A DNA stretch of 64,000 bases from assembly GCF_036884655.1 (NCBI RefSeq), contig NC_088335.1, positions 43,592,501-43,656,500 on the forward strand, given 5' to 3'. Positions 1-10,479 of the stretch are shown here, one piece after another. Made by a program: the position numbers and the translations under genes. The stretch's first letter is position 1; each line of letters starts with the position of its first letter. Source of the DNA: Musa acuminata AAA Group (taxonomy: Eukaryota; Streptophyta; Magnoliopsida; Zingiberales; Musaceae). The notes under the pieces are model-generated. The model was not told the origin of the DNA. It saw only the letters and a program-made list of their open reading frames with translations, and ran no database searches.

Positions 1-1240
1 AGAATAGAATATAACAATTTGAAAGCTCAATGCAGTGAAGAGCATCATCTTCTTCTTACTGTCTGACTTAACTGTTGATTGCTTCTTCCTTTTGCCTCCA
101 TTAGAACCTTTGAAGTCTCAGGGCAAAGTTAGTAAGAACAAAAATCCTGTTATTGAGAGAAAAAGAAGAGACAGTGAAGAAACAAGATCACATACAAGAT
201 AAGAAGAAGAGGCATTTAGAAGTCTTGAAATAAGGAAAACATTAGTAGGAAAAACATTCAAACTAAGTTTGCAAGAAATACATATAAGTATTATGAGGAA
301 GAGGAAGAGGCCAACAAATTCTCCATCCATTCCAATGGTGGTTGTGATCTAATGAGTCATACAAGAGATAAGGATGAGAAGTCTTAGCAAAGGCACCATC
401 AGAGTTGCTGACCCAATTCTACTCATCATCAACACCAAAACACCCAGGAATGATCTTTATTGCAGCTACCAGATATGACTAAATCCAGAGCATGTAAAGT
501 CTCAAAGGAATGAGACTGGAAATTATTGGATAATTTCATGTAAAGTCTCAGTGGCAATAGAAACAGATTTTTAATCCATACTATGATATGAAATTTTAGG
601 GACTCCAGTTTCTTCCATGAATCTATTGCCTCCTAACTTCATAACCAGATGGATTTGGAGTCAATCCTACTTGGAACTGAATCCTAAACTTTGAGATCAG
701 ACCATACTATTATTTTCCTACTTGATAAAGCAGTGTGTTAACTACACATTATAGGAATAAAATTATTCTCACAAGTTGATCTAATGGAAAGATGTGATTG
801 TCATAGTTGTCATGCTGCTGCTCCCCATTGCAGAAAGTTCTGAAAAGCTCAAACACCTTTGCAGTAACTATTCTTCTCACTATTTCCTTCATATTCTTTC
901 AATCAAGAAAATTTAGGCCCCTTCATGCTCAATCACTTGTTGTCTGTCCAAGACTGAGAAAGAATTCTTGTCATAGCAAGAATGTTGTGCAGCCAAGCTT
1001 ACTGCAATTTCCAGCTGCATGGGCTTCAATCATTGAACACAGATGGTGAACACCAAGCAGATGGCAGTCATGCTTGCACACTTTTGTCAATGTTGTCATG
1101 TCCACCAAACTCTCAGCCATGTGACTTGCAGGACACTTATTCCCTCTCAAGCTTAGATAACAACAATCCTTGTGCAAGAAGTCATAGACTCTTGGTGGAT
1201 TCTTGTCCTGCTTCAGAAAAATCTACACATGAGGACAAGG

Positions 1241-1264
1241 CCACACACACACACACACACACAC
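1241..1264. repeat. (AC)n microsatellite
   Basis: About twelve AC dinucleotides in a row. Confidence 0.9.
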
Positions 1265-2143
1265 TGCTCCTGTGTGGACAGAGGCATGGCATGTGCTCTC
1301 ATGCTGTGTGTCTGTCTCTGTGGACTACATTGAAGTCATCACTGTGCCTTACTCCTATCTCAAACAGTGGTCAGAGGAATCTATCTGGTCCCTTTTCACA
1401 TGTCCAGCATAAAAAAAGACCTCAAGTTCTTCCATCACAAGTCTCATCTGACTGCTTTCACTGCAAGTCTTATCTTACGTGGATGAAGCAAGCACTCCAT
1501 CCTGGGAAGAGTCTCCAGATGAGACTGGAAATGATTGGATAATTGAGAGGTTTGCTTGTCTGACAAATGGAACACTAAGAACTCCTTGTCAAGGAAGGGT
1601 GGCAATTATATGAGTCTGCTTTCTCTTGCTTGTCTGTTGGTAGACAGGCAAGTTTGTGTGATCCTGTCTCATGAACTGAGATATAATGAACCCACTGAAG
1701 AATCAGATTGGGTTTGAGTCATTCTAGGGAGTTCTAAGGTAGATCTTGATCCATTACTAGCCTTATTATATTACTTCTAATGTTCCTTCTAGGCTTTATT
1801 GTTTTCATCCTTTTTTTTTATTATTTCTCTTCAACTATTTACTAATCTTTGCTCTATAATTTATTTTCTATTAAGAAAATATAGGTTTTATTGTTGAGAA
1901 AATATTATATTTTTTTAAAATTTTTATATATCTTCTTTTGCTAAAGGAATTGAAGGTGAAGAAACAATAGAACCATAGTTCAACCAAATTCTCTCTCCCA
2001 TTAACATCCATCAATGTATATATGCAAGCTTTTAAATTATTAAGAAAAGAATTGCAATAGATTTTGTTTTGATTTTTAGAAAAAAGTTGAATATTTATAT
2101 ATAGGAGAATTATTCATATAATAATCCATCTAATTTTAAGTTT

Positions 2144-2187
2144 AGCGCGCACGCACGCGCGCGCACACACACACATATATATATATA
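2144..2187. repeat. Compound (GC)/(CA)/(TA) microsatellite
   Basis: An alternating purine-pyrimidine run that passes from GC to CA to TA units. Such runs can adopt Z-DNA and tend to be length-variable. Confidence 0.85.
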
Positions 2188-2699
2188 ATTTTATTTTTAA
2201 ACTAATTAATATTAGTTATGGTTAGAATGTGATATTTCAGTATTTTGAAAGGGCATAAATATTATATTAAGTTTTATTAAGGGTGAATACATTATTTTTA
2301 AACCTATAAAAATAATAAAAATATAATTTTACTATTTACAACCCCTACATTATTAATCATACTCTTATTCGTATAATCTCTTATTTTATTTATGAGAACT
2401 CCAGCTATGCTAATTTTGCTCCATTGTCGTCCAACGATATTATAGTTCATATAATGATAATATTTGTCACATCATTTTGATGAAAAGAAAGATATGGGAA
2501 GAAAAAAAAATAAAAAAATATTTATATAAATAGGGGAATATTTTTAAAATATTAAAAATTCTTAAAACGAAACTGTCATAGTAAAAGGAATTTCCAATAT
2601 AAATATCTTATTTTTAAGATGGATATGCAAAGACGATTTTTGATAGGAATATTAGATCCTCGAGTGATGCCACGTGTCACAATCGGACGCATCCATTTC

Positions 2700-5565
2700 G
2701 CGGATAAATAACACCGCCCATGTGTTGGCCGTCGTCGCCTCCCCAAAGCTTCATCCGCCGCCGGCGCTGCCGGTGAAGGCTACATATTTGGCAGTCGCCG
2801 CCGCCTCTGGTTCGCTTGGTGCAGGTCGGGAACGCCGCGATCCGCCGGCGGACGAGCCGCTTCCCGCCTTGCACCAACTGAATCGGAGGCGGAAGCGACG
2901 ATCCCCGTGTTTTTGCGGATCCCGCTTGCTGGATCTCGACGCTTGGTGTTCGTTTCGAACCTTGTCTTTCGTGTTGGGAGGTTTTTCTCCCTCCGTTCTG
3001 CTGATTGATGCCTTGTTTTAGGTCACGACGTTTTTCTGCGCTCTATCCGAGCAGTTTCCCCCTATTACAGCGGAAAGCTTTGACCTTTAGAATAGATTCT
3101 TTCGATTTAATTGAGCTCGGTTGCCTTTGGGGTTTGTTCTTTCGATTAAATTTGATTGAAGTCTCCTTGAGGTTCTTTTGTGTCTGGCGTTGCATTTCTC
3201 CGCAATCGATTCATCAATTGGAATCTCTGCCATGATTTATTGGCTGATGAGTTTTGAACATCGGTTACATTGTCATTTCCTCTTTTTTTTCTCTCTTGAT
3301 TTTTGAGTAACAATTAGGTAGATCTGTGTTTCGTATTTCCATACTGATTTGGTGTGTCTGGTAACTCTGGTTGTGATGGAAATTGCAAGATTGCTTCTTT
3401 CTTGATCCATTGAACAGACAGATGTGGTGTTCAAGATAAGTGAAGAAATTGGCAGGTGTATTAGTTGATTTCTGGTTTGGTTCTGCCCTTACTATTTCTC
3501 TTTGTTTTTAGAAAGCTAGGAGCTGGTTTTGCTGCCAAATATCTTTCTCCAACGTATCATTCTTCCCAGTAATAAGGCCCAGATTGACAAGGAATTCTAG
3601 TATCATTGAAGAATATGTACTTTTGTTACAAGAAATTCTTGCAAATTTCCTCTTTAAGTTGTTATTTTGAATGTCAAGTCTGTGGATCACTCTCTAGTTC
3701 CTTTCTGTTGTGTTACCTTTCCAATTGTTGTAGATTGACATTACTTATTTTTGGAATTCCTCTTTGACTTCATGAGATTGTGATTTGATTTGTAAATTTA
3801 TGGTCACATGTCTAGTTTTTAATTTATGTAGAGTGGAGCATCTCATGCAACTTTCTTGTTCATGTAAAGTTTGGTTACCTTGATGTTAACTAGAAATTTC
3901 TTCTTATGGTCATTTATTAATTAGAACTTCATGGTCCAATGAAAATAACCAATCTCCATATATTTTTTATGGCCATCTTACATGTGTTTAATGGTTTACT
4001 ATATCATGACTGCCTGTGTAACTAATTGCCATTGAAGATGACAGAACCCAAGGCCTTCATGCAAAGTGAACAATCTAGTTTGAGTTTTATATTTCTACAT
4101 AAAATCTAGTCATGTTTTTCTCTATCAAGGGACTTGAGAGAAGTAGGGGATGCTATGGATCAACATGGCTCGTGGCTAAGACGAAGGATTTAAATAGAAG
4201 GCTTGTACCAATGTTGACACTTAATAGGAGTATTAGATAGAGGGCTCCTTTTACCTTTCCTCAGGTAACTAGGTAGTTGGTGAAATCTTGTTTATATACA
4301 TGCATGTAATGGAGCTAATCTGGAATTTAGTGTATCAGAACCTTGTTAGATATGGCTTCTTTCCTTGTTTTGCTCAAGTGACATGTTGTGTATGATAGTT
4401 TCATGGTTCTAGTTGTCACAAAAACACCTTCCTTGGAAGAAAAGAAGATTTTTTTTTTTTATTACTAGGGCTCTTTCATAATTTAATTTTTTGTGGGATG
4501 ATTTAATAAACTACAGGACCAAGAATGGAAATTGGATCAGTTCACATTCTCATTTACCATCCTCTGATAATAAATCAAGGCTACGAGTGGCTATTCGAGG
4601 TCACACATTCTGTATGTTCCTTCTCTTGCTTTTCGCCACCCTAAAGGATGTTATTTTCAAATAATTTATCAGATGCATTACACTGTGTGAGTGGTTTTTA
4701 TAAAAAATGTCTTCCTAAATGCAAATTGCCTTCCTAGCTCAAAATTCTTTGGGTAACTCAATTTCTCCTTTCAAGTTCAGTGATCTTATCTAGATGAGAA
4801 CTAAGTGAAGATACTACAAATGGTAGTTCACTGGAATTGTGCTTAGTCTAGATTTGTGTTGGTTTTTCATCTATTACTCTTAAAACATTGTTGTAGAATT
4901 GTGCTCTTGACATGGTTATTGGAACTTGTCATGGAGTTGATTTTTTATAGTCAGATGGATTGGTTCATCAAGATAAATGCAGTAGTTTGTCTAAGCCAGC
5001 TTTGATTGATGTCATTTTGCAGTTGGGAAGAGTGGAAAATGTCAACATGTTTGATGACCTTGGTAACTTTACATAATGCTACCAGAAATGGGCATATTTC
5101 TATAGAAGATGCACATCACTCATGGATGGCTTTGGTTTTTTTATTTTTTTCAGGTATTACTTGAGTGCATCAGGCTTCATCTAAAGATAATAGATCGCCA
5201 TGAAGGACGAATAAATCTGACGGTTCGAATCCGCGAGCTGTGAGAAGAGGATGGATGTGGCTTTGGTATAAATATTAATCCTCATGTAAAACTTTGGTTG
5301 GAATATTCTTTACAATCTCATGTGACAAACTAATTTGGTCTGGGACTTTGGTGTGATATTAATAATCTTCATATATAATTTTGGTTAGAATGATCTTTAC
5401 AATCTCATGTGACAAAGTATCTCTTAATCCCACTTGCATCTTGTGCCATGCAGTAGTTCAAGACTCTGGATCTACGCTGCTCAGTTATCCACTGCATCTC
5501 ATGTATGTGATGATGATGATGATGATGATGTGTGTAATATTTGAATAAATGCAAGCATAATCGCC
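2700..5565 (+). other. Putative spliced transcription unit, product unknown
   Basis: A GC-rich block at about 2650-3050 stands out from AT-rich flanks and looks like a monocot promoter plus first exon. It has a G-box core (CACGTG) at about 2670 and a TATA-like ATAAATA at about 2703. Downstream are exon-like pieces with plausible splice sites: one after a CAG at about 4516, one after TTTGCAG at about 5022 with a GTAACT donor at about 5062, and a last one after TTTTTTTCAG at about 5153. The last piece is open for 29 codons and stops with TGA at about 5241. An AATAAA signal lies at about 5543. I do not recognise the product and could not join the pieces into one convincing frame, so a long noncoding RNA is equally possible. 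Confidence 0.3.
5508..5530. repeat. (GAT)n microsatellite
   Basis: Seven to eight GAT units, just upstream of the presumed polyadenylation signal of the 2.7-5.57 kb unit. Confidence 0.85.
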
Positions 5566-5948
5566 AGTCGAGTTGCTTCACTAATTAAACTATTTATTAT
5601 CATTTTTTATGTTTGTCGTCTACTTTTTATAGTCAATGTTTGTCACCGTCTTATATTTATAGAAATATTTTTATAATATTATCTTATATATATATATATT
5701 TCTGAGAGTGATCACACTCAGCCGGTGCTTTCGAAGTCCAATAAAGTTTCAGAAGCAAGGAGAATAAGTATCTTGACTTTTGGCTAGCAGAAGACACCAG
5801 CTGTGAGTTGTATGTAGCATGGCTGATCATCATACAGCAAAACCAAACTGCTGAAATAAGAATTTAATAGTTGAAAGCCAATGCTAGCTAGCAATAATCT
5901 GTGTCCGTAAAAAAAATGATCTGAGCTCCGGTGCAGAGAATTGTTTTT

Positions 5949-6258
5949 ATGTTGAGTTCAAAGTAAGCTTTGTTTTGACAATAAGAGCCATCATTCATTC
6001 CCATTCTTCTCTGATCTTTCTTTGTGATGCATTCTTATCCAAAATATCATGTCACACAGAGTTTGAAACATTTTTTTTCATTGAAGAAAGAATAATCTTC
6101 CATATGTTGAGTTCAAAGTAAGCTTTGTTTTGACAATAAGAGCCATCATTCATTCTCATTCTTCTCTTATCCTTCTTTGTGATGCATTCTTATCCAAAAT
6201 ATCATGTCAAACATAGTTTGAAACATTTTTTTTCATTCAAGAAAGAATAATCTTCCAT
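5949..6258. repeat. 155-bp perfect-phase tandem duplication
   Basis: Two adjoining copies (5949-6103 and 6104-6258) begin ATGTTGAGTTCAAAG and end AATAATCTTCCATAT. They differ at only a handful of positions. No open frame runs through them. The near-identity points to a fairly recent slip or unequal exchange. Confidence 0.93.
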
Positions 6259-6354
6259 ATGATAGGTATTTTGAGCATATGCTTGCTTAGGATTGACAAC
6301 AAAGTGGCTTAGAGGTCCAGTAGGTATTTTGAGATAAATTGTTGCAATACATAC

Positions 6355-6526
6355 TTTTCCTGCTACTGTTACCACAAGCAACCATCTCACATTTGATTAC
6401 TGTTGATGAATGATCCCCAGTTAACAATCTTATAATGTATGGATTGATAACAGCAACAGCAAGAACATCTCCTAATTTCCCAACTATTTTAGGTTGATTA
6501 CATAGATCTTTTCCTATTATCGAACT
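6355..6526 (-). pseudogene. Isolated exon-like relic, gene not identified
   Basis: On the minus strand an open stretch of about 57 codons is bounded by a good acceptor (TTACACAG before 6526) and a good donor (GTATGT from 6354). The translation looks protein-like (it contains GKLGDVLAVAVINPYIIRLL) rather than random. No neighbouring exons can be joined to it, and stops follow on both sides. It may be a leftover exon of a lost gene or an exon of an unrecognised one. I could not place the family. Confidence 0.25.
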
Positions 6527-7626
6527 CTGTGTAAGGTAAATATCTCTCATTAAATCAAGGATCCCTAAATATCTTTTTTATTATTTTTAATAAAAATGTT
6601 TTTAAGGTCTTCTTTAACCTCTCCTTACAGGATTAATCCTAAACGACTCAGCCAGTCTATAATGCATGGATTACTCAATCATATCAACATGCATCCACAA
6701 AACAGTTCCTCTACAATGGGTCCAGTTGTAATTAGGAATCTAAGAATAACATTAACCATTTCAGTGAGAGGATTCTTTCTGCTTAAAAATGCTGATTCAT
6801 TCATTGCCCAATGTTCATAGTGAATGTCTTTCTCTGCACTCAACAGTACAATGAATCCTAAATTTGTACACCAATTGTTTTCAGAATCATAAAAGAGAAG
6901 GATGGATTTATCCCACTTTTTCTTGGGTTGACTAAAAGATCAACAACATATCTCAAAATTTAATTTGATCAAAATGTTTGAACTAAATTTGGTCTCACAC
7001 TCGAAGAATATAGTACAGAACTAGATTGTCCTATGGCATTAGGACACTACATTGTGTAACTTGGAACTCCAAGTCTGATTAATTAAACTCATAATCTGAT
7101 CTTTGGGAGAACAAGCATATCTTTCAGCAGCATCTATCCATAATTACGGACTTGATGATCCTGAATTCCAATCAGAAATTCCCTTTCCTATTCAGATATG
7201 AGATGCATTTTACATGAAAATATAGAGATATGAAACAGACCATTCAACATAGGTTACTATAGAAAGAAGAAACAGGCACTGTATATTTGCAACAACTATG
7301 GTCATCCTTATCATTATGCTATGCCTTCACTAAAAATTGTTGCTTATGTTTCTGATCTGTCTACAGAATCAAATAAATCAATCAAGAAGTAAAATGCATG
7401 GCAGGAAACATGAAATGTTAAATCCTTATGCTCCTAAAATTGAAAGATCATTGATTTGATTTGCATATATCTTTTCATCCATTTCACAGGAAAAAAAGGG
7501 AGGAAAAACATATATATTTAGCATGCATAACTCTCCGCTAAAAGAACACTAAAAGACTATGTAGCAACATCATCTTCATTTGCAGATAGAGAAAGGGGTA
7601 CCGAGTCATCTCTTATATGCATTCCA
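6527..7626. other. Intergenic stretch and presumed 3' region of the coiled-coil gene
   Basis: AT-rich sequence with no coding signal that I trust. The right-hand end is probably the 3' untranslated region of the minus-strand gene that stops at 7627. Confidence 0.5.
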
Positions 7627-8343
7627 TCACTTGAGCTCTTCGTCGTCGCTCAGCAACTCGTCGATGGCAGCAGCGTTCATCCTCGCCGACGCCTGCTTCA
7701 CCCACTTCACTATCTTCTCAGACTCCCGCATCGCCTTCTCCTGTTCCTTCAACGCCTTCTTTAGTTTCCTATGCTCCTTAAGAGACAGGACGCCCAGCTC
7801 TGACAGCACATCGTCCCCCTTCCCCTTCCTCCTTTGCGCCCTCTTCGGCGAGTAACCAAAGCAGCACCTTTGCCGCGGCGGCGAAGGCGACGATTCTCCC
7901 GAGGAATCGAACGAGAAGGAGGGCGAGGAACCGAACCCAGATTTTGGTTTGGCTTCCGCCTTGTTCGCGGCCACTTCGTTGTCAAGGGGGAAGATCTCGG
8001 CTTTGCGGTCGTCTCGGCCAGCAATCGGCTCCTCAGGCTTCCGAGGGTCGGCGGGTGAGTTGGGCTGGTTCCGGGCGCGATTCAATTCGAGGGCATCGGG
8101 GAAGTTCTCCTTCTCCGGCGGGTAAGGGGGATGCGGGGTGGAGAGATTGGGAAGGGAAGCTGGGAGGGATTTGAGTTTGCGGTAGCGGGATTCGAGGTGG
8201 GAGGGGAGGAGGGTGGAGTCGGAAAGGTGGGCGGTGTTGAGGGCGGCGATCTGCTCGAGGGCGCATAGATCGGCCGCCTCGGCGATGACGGCGTTAACGG
8301 CGTCGTCATCGGTGTCGGAGAGGTGGGGAAGGGAGGAAGCCAT
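7627..8343 (-). CDS. Unrecognised plant protein with C-terminal coiled coil, 238 aa
   Basis: A single-exon gene that I do not recognise by name. I chose the start MASSLPHLSD (ATG 8343-8341) because upstream in-frame codons run through a CT-rich leader typical of monocot 5' untranslated regions; the frame is open further up but looks untranslated. The N-terminal part (about 1-60) is acidic and helix-prone. The middle (about 65-165) is low-complexity, rich in Pro, Ser, Lys and Glu, with a Ser-rich patch. About residues 185-225 form a charged Lys/Glu-rich predicted coiled coil, and the protein ends in an acidic LSDDEELK tail. No signal peptide, membrane segment or catalytic motif is visible. GC content is much higher than in the flanks, as in many monocot genes. 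The role is unknown; a scaffold or cytoskeleton-associated function is only a guess. Confidence 0.8.
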   Translation of the reverse strand: MASSLPHLSDTDDDAVNAVIAEAADLCALEQIAALNTAHLSDSTLLPSHLESRYRKLKSLPASLPNLSTPHPPYPPEKENFPDALELNRARNQPNSPADPRKPEEPIAGRDDRKAEIFPLDNEVAANKAEAKPKSGFGSSPSFSFDSSGESSPSPPRQRCCFGYSPKRAQRRKGKGDDVLSELGVLSLKEHRKLKKALKEQEKAMRESEKIVKWVKQASARMNAAAIDELLSDDEELK

Positions 8344-8497
8344 GGAAGGAAGAGGAAGTGAAGGCAGGAACAGAGAGAGAGAGAGAGTGAGCGCTTTAAG
8401 CGGCGGCTTTTGTTGTGTGACGAGTGTGAACGGGAAAGAGCGAATCGTCTTGATGTCATGTCTTTGGCATTTTGGAAGACATTTATTTATTATTATA

Positions 8498-8507
8498 CTA
8501 TATATAA
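8498..8507 (-). promoter_or_regulatory. TATA-box candidate of the coiled-coil gene
   Basis: TATATATA-like sequence on the minus strand about 155 bp upstream of the chosen ATG. It would place transcription start near 8470 and leave a leader that contains the GA/CT repeat at about 8370-8388. Confidence 0.4.
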
Positions 8508-8984
8508 AATAATTAATATTATTCGGCTGGCTTCGTGACCGTTGGGAGTGGATTGATGTCATTTGCTGTAGTAGGCTTGAAATATGGATGACCTACTTTA
8601 ACTATTTTTTATATTTCTTTGATTTTCGAATTAATTTTTTTAAAAAAATTATTTTTGAAAATTTGTTATATAGAATCTCTAATCTCATAAAAAAAACTAT
8701 TTTACCCATTTCTTCGTCTGAAACCCCCAGACTCAAAATTATCTTCGTTAGACCCATTATCATCTTTGTCTTGTATCGTCGTCCTATCTCTTTTTTACTC
8801 TACCGAAAATGACAATTGGGTGGGAGTTCACGAGCGAGCCCCTAACCGTATGAGTTTTAACACAAGTGTTTCCTTGTGCGTTTGACGATGTCTTCACTCG
8901 CAACACCATACCAAGGTTTATGTTGGATAACTTAATACAAAAATATATAAAATATCTTTGTGCATATAGCATGAGATATAACTA

Positions 8985-9590
8985 ACGTGTCTCCTTCATG
9001 CATGCATGATATATATTTTTTTAATAAAAAAATTTGAAGTGTTCAATGCATCCAACCCCTCCCCCTTATGCACCATGTGTTCACTCATGACAAAAAAAAA
9101 AAAAAAAGAAAGAAAGTATCTAACGTGATCAACATATCCCATATGTGCATGATACGTTAGCTTAGGACATAAATATTTAAAGTATCCAATATAACCCAAA
9201 ACATCTCCTTTCTGTAGGATGCATATGTAAAACATCAAAAGCATTTAAAGTATATGATAATTTAAGTATCTCGTTTGTGCATGATACATCCACTTAGGGT
9301 TAAAAAATATCTAAAGTATCTGATACAATCCGAGGTTTCTCGTTTATGCATAATGATCCACCCAAGATTAAAAGTATCTGCAGAGCCAATCGCATTCTAA
9401 AGCTTATCATTTGCATATGTAGCATCAATCCAGGATTAAAAAAAAAATATTTGATATCAAAAATGCAATATGTTCACCTAAGATAAAAAAAAAAAGCGTA
9501 TAGGGTCGATTGCATCCTAAGGCCTCTCATTTGTGCATGTTCATCCAAGAAAAAAAAAAAAACTTAGGGTGAAAGTGCGATACACAAGAT
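8985..9590. repeat. Degenerate tandem array, unit about 80-100 bp
   Basis: A recurring phrase can be followed five or more times: roughly AAGTATCTGATACAATC, then a TCTCRTTTGTGCATGAT-like piece, then a CCACTTAGGATTAAAAA-like piece. The units have drifted by substitutions and poly-A length changes. No coding capacity. It could be an old minisatellite or the decayed inner part of a transposon. Confidence 0.55.
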
Positions 9591-9949
9591 ACAAACATCT
9601 TTTGTCCTCGAATTAAAATAGACAATCATAAAACATGGAGATATATCATTGCACACAAATCATGATGTAAGTGATTGAGCCCATTGGCTCGGGCTTGATC
9701 ATATTAAGCTATGGTCCATGATCATTTTGTATGATTGCACATGTTATATGTGATTGATTATATACCTATTAAATATGTATATATATTTATATACGATGTA
9801 GATATATATTAAATATACATGTGTGTGATACATAATATTAGAAGATCGAATCAAAACCCCTCTCTCTATAATATTAAGTCAGTAAACATGAGACGATTAG
9901 ATTGACCCATGTGGCCTTCTATCATTATAGAGAGAAATTGATTACTGAT

Positions 9950-10270
9950 GTAAGTTGAGTTGGTGGAGTCCCTCGAGGCTCATTTATGTTGCGATTTGAG
10001 ATCTTATATATGACATAGAGATGTCATCGGTAACCTAAAGATGTGATATACTTGGTGAGTCACTTGAGGCTATATCATCGAATCAAACTCATCTTATAAC
10101 GGTGATGACTTAACCGAACATCGTGGTTGGTCGAGTCCCTAAAGGCCATAATGGTTCGGAGGCCGAACAAGATGAGAATCACAAAGAGTTATGATCAGCA
10201 AGAGTTGCCTACCTTTTTGGGTTTAACGAGATTGATTGAATCCCTCGAGGTTATGTTAAGATACCGATTA
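9950..10270. repeat. Degenerate repeats of a GAGTCCCTCGAGGC phrase
   Basis: The phrase GAGTCCCTCGAGGC or a near copy recurs four times (about 9967, 10055, 10133, 10237) at 80-100-bp spacing in non-coding DNA just upstream of a decayed copia gag. It may be the 5' untranslated or LTR part of that element or of another family. It does not match the 3' LTR at 14305. Confidence 0.5.
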
Positions 10271-10479
10271 GATCTCGATCCCCAATAGAGATCTGTTGGA
10301 GGTCTTCGATTCACATACCGAAGGGAGTTATGTATTTCGCGAGAAAATAATGGGAGTAGATTAAGATAGAAGACCATATCTTGATTATTTATTTATTTTA
10401 TAAAATCTATATATTATTTATTTCTATTGTATATTTATTTTTATAAAATATTATTTTTAAATCCCTTACATGGCATACT

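Larger units (their letters stand above)
1..2640. other. AT-rich stretch without a recognised gene
   Basis: I see no gene here that I can support. Several open frames exist (for example 982-1542 plus) but their composition is arbitrary and none resembles a known family. Short repeated phrases occur: a 14-bp phrase starting CATGTAAAGTC is at about 490 and 536, and a phrase close to GAGACTGGAAATNATTGGAT is at about 511 and 1516. The stretch could be a decayed element or an untranslated part of a transcript. From about 1750 to 2640 it is very AT-rich. Confidence 0.5.

Noticed and set aside
1..117. Open minus-strand stretch reaching the left edge, Lys-rich
   Set aside because: Short, no recognisable motif, and its continuation lies outside the window.
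982..1542. 186-codon open frame on the plus strand
   Set aside because: His/Ser/Leu-rich composition with a run encoded by the (AC)n microsatellite; no family resemblance or splice support.
5200..5245. tRNA-like T-arm (GGTTCGAATCC)
   Set aside because: The flanking bases do not pair into a 5-bp T stem, and no anticodon or acceptor stem can be drawn. It lies inside an open frame of a putative last exon.
7834..8512. Several plus-strand and second-frame open stretches opposite the coiled-coil gene
   Set aside because: GC-rich shadows of the minus-strand gene; Arg/Pro-rich translations without family features.
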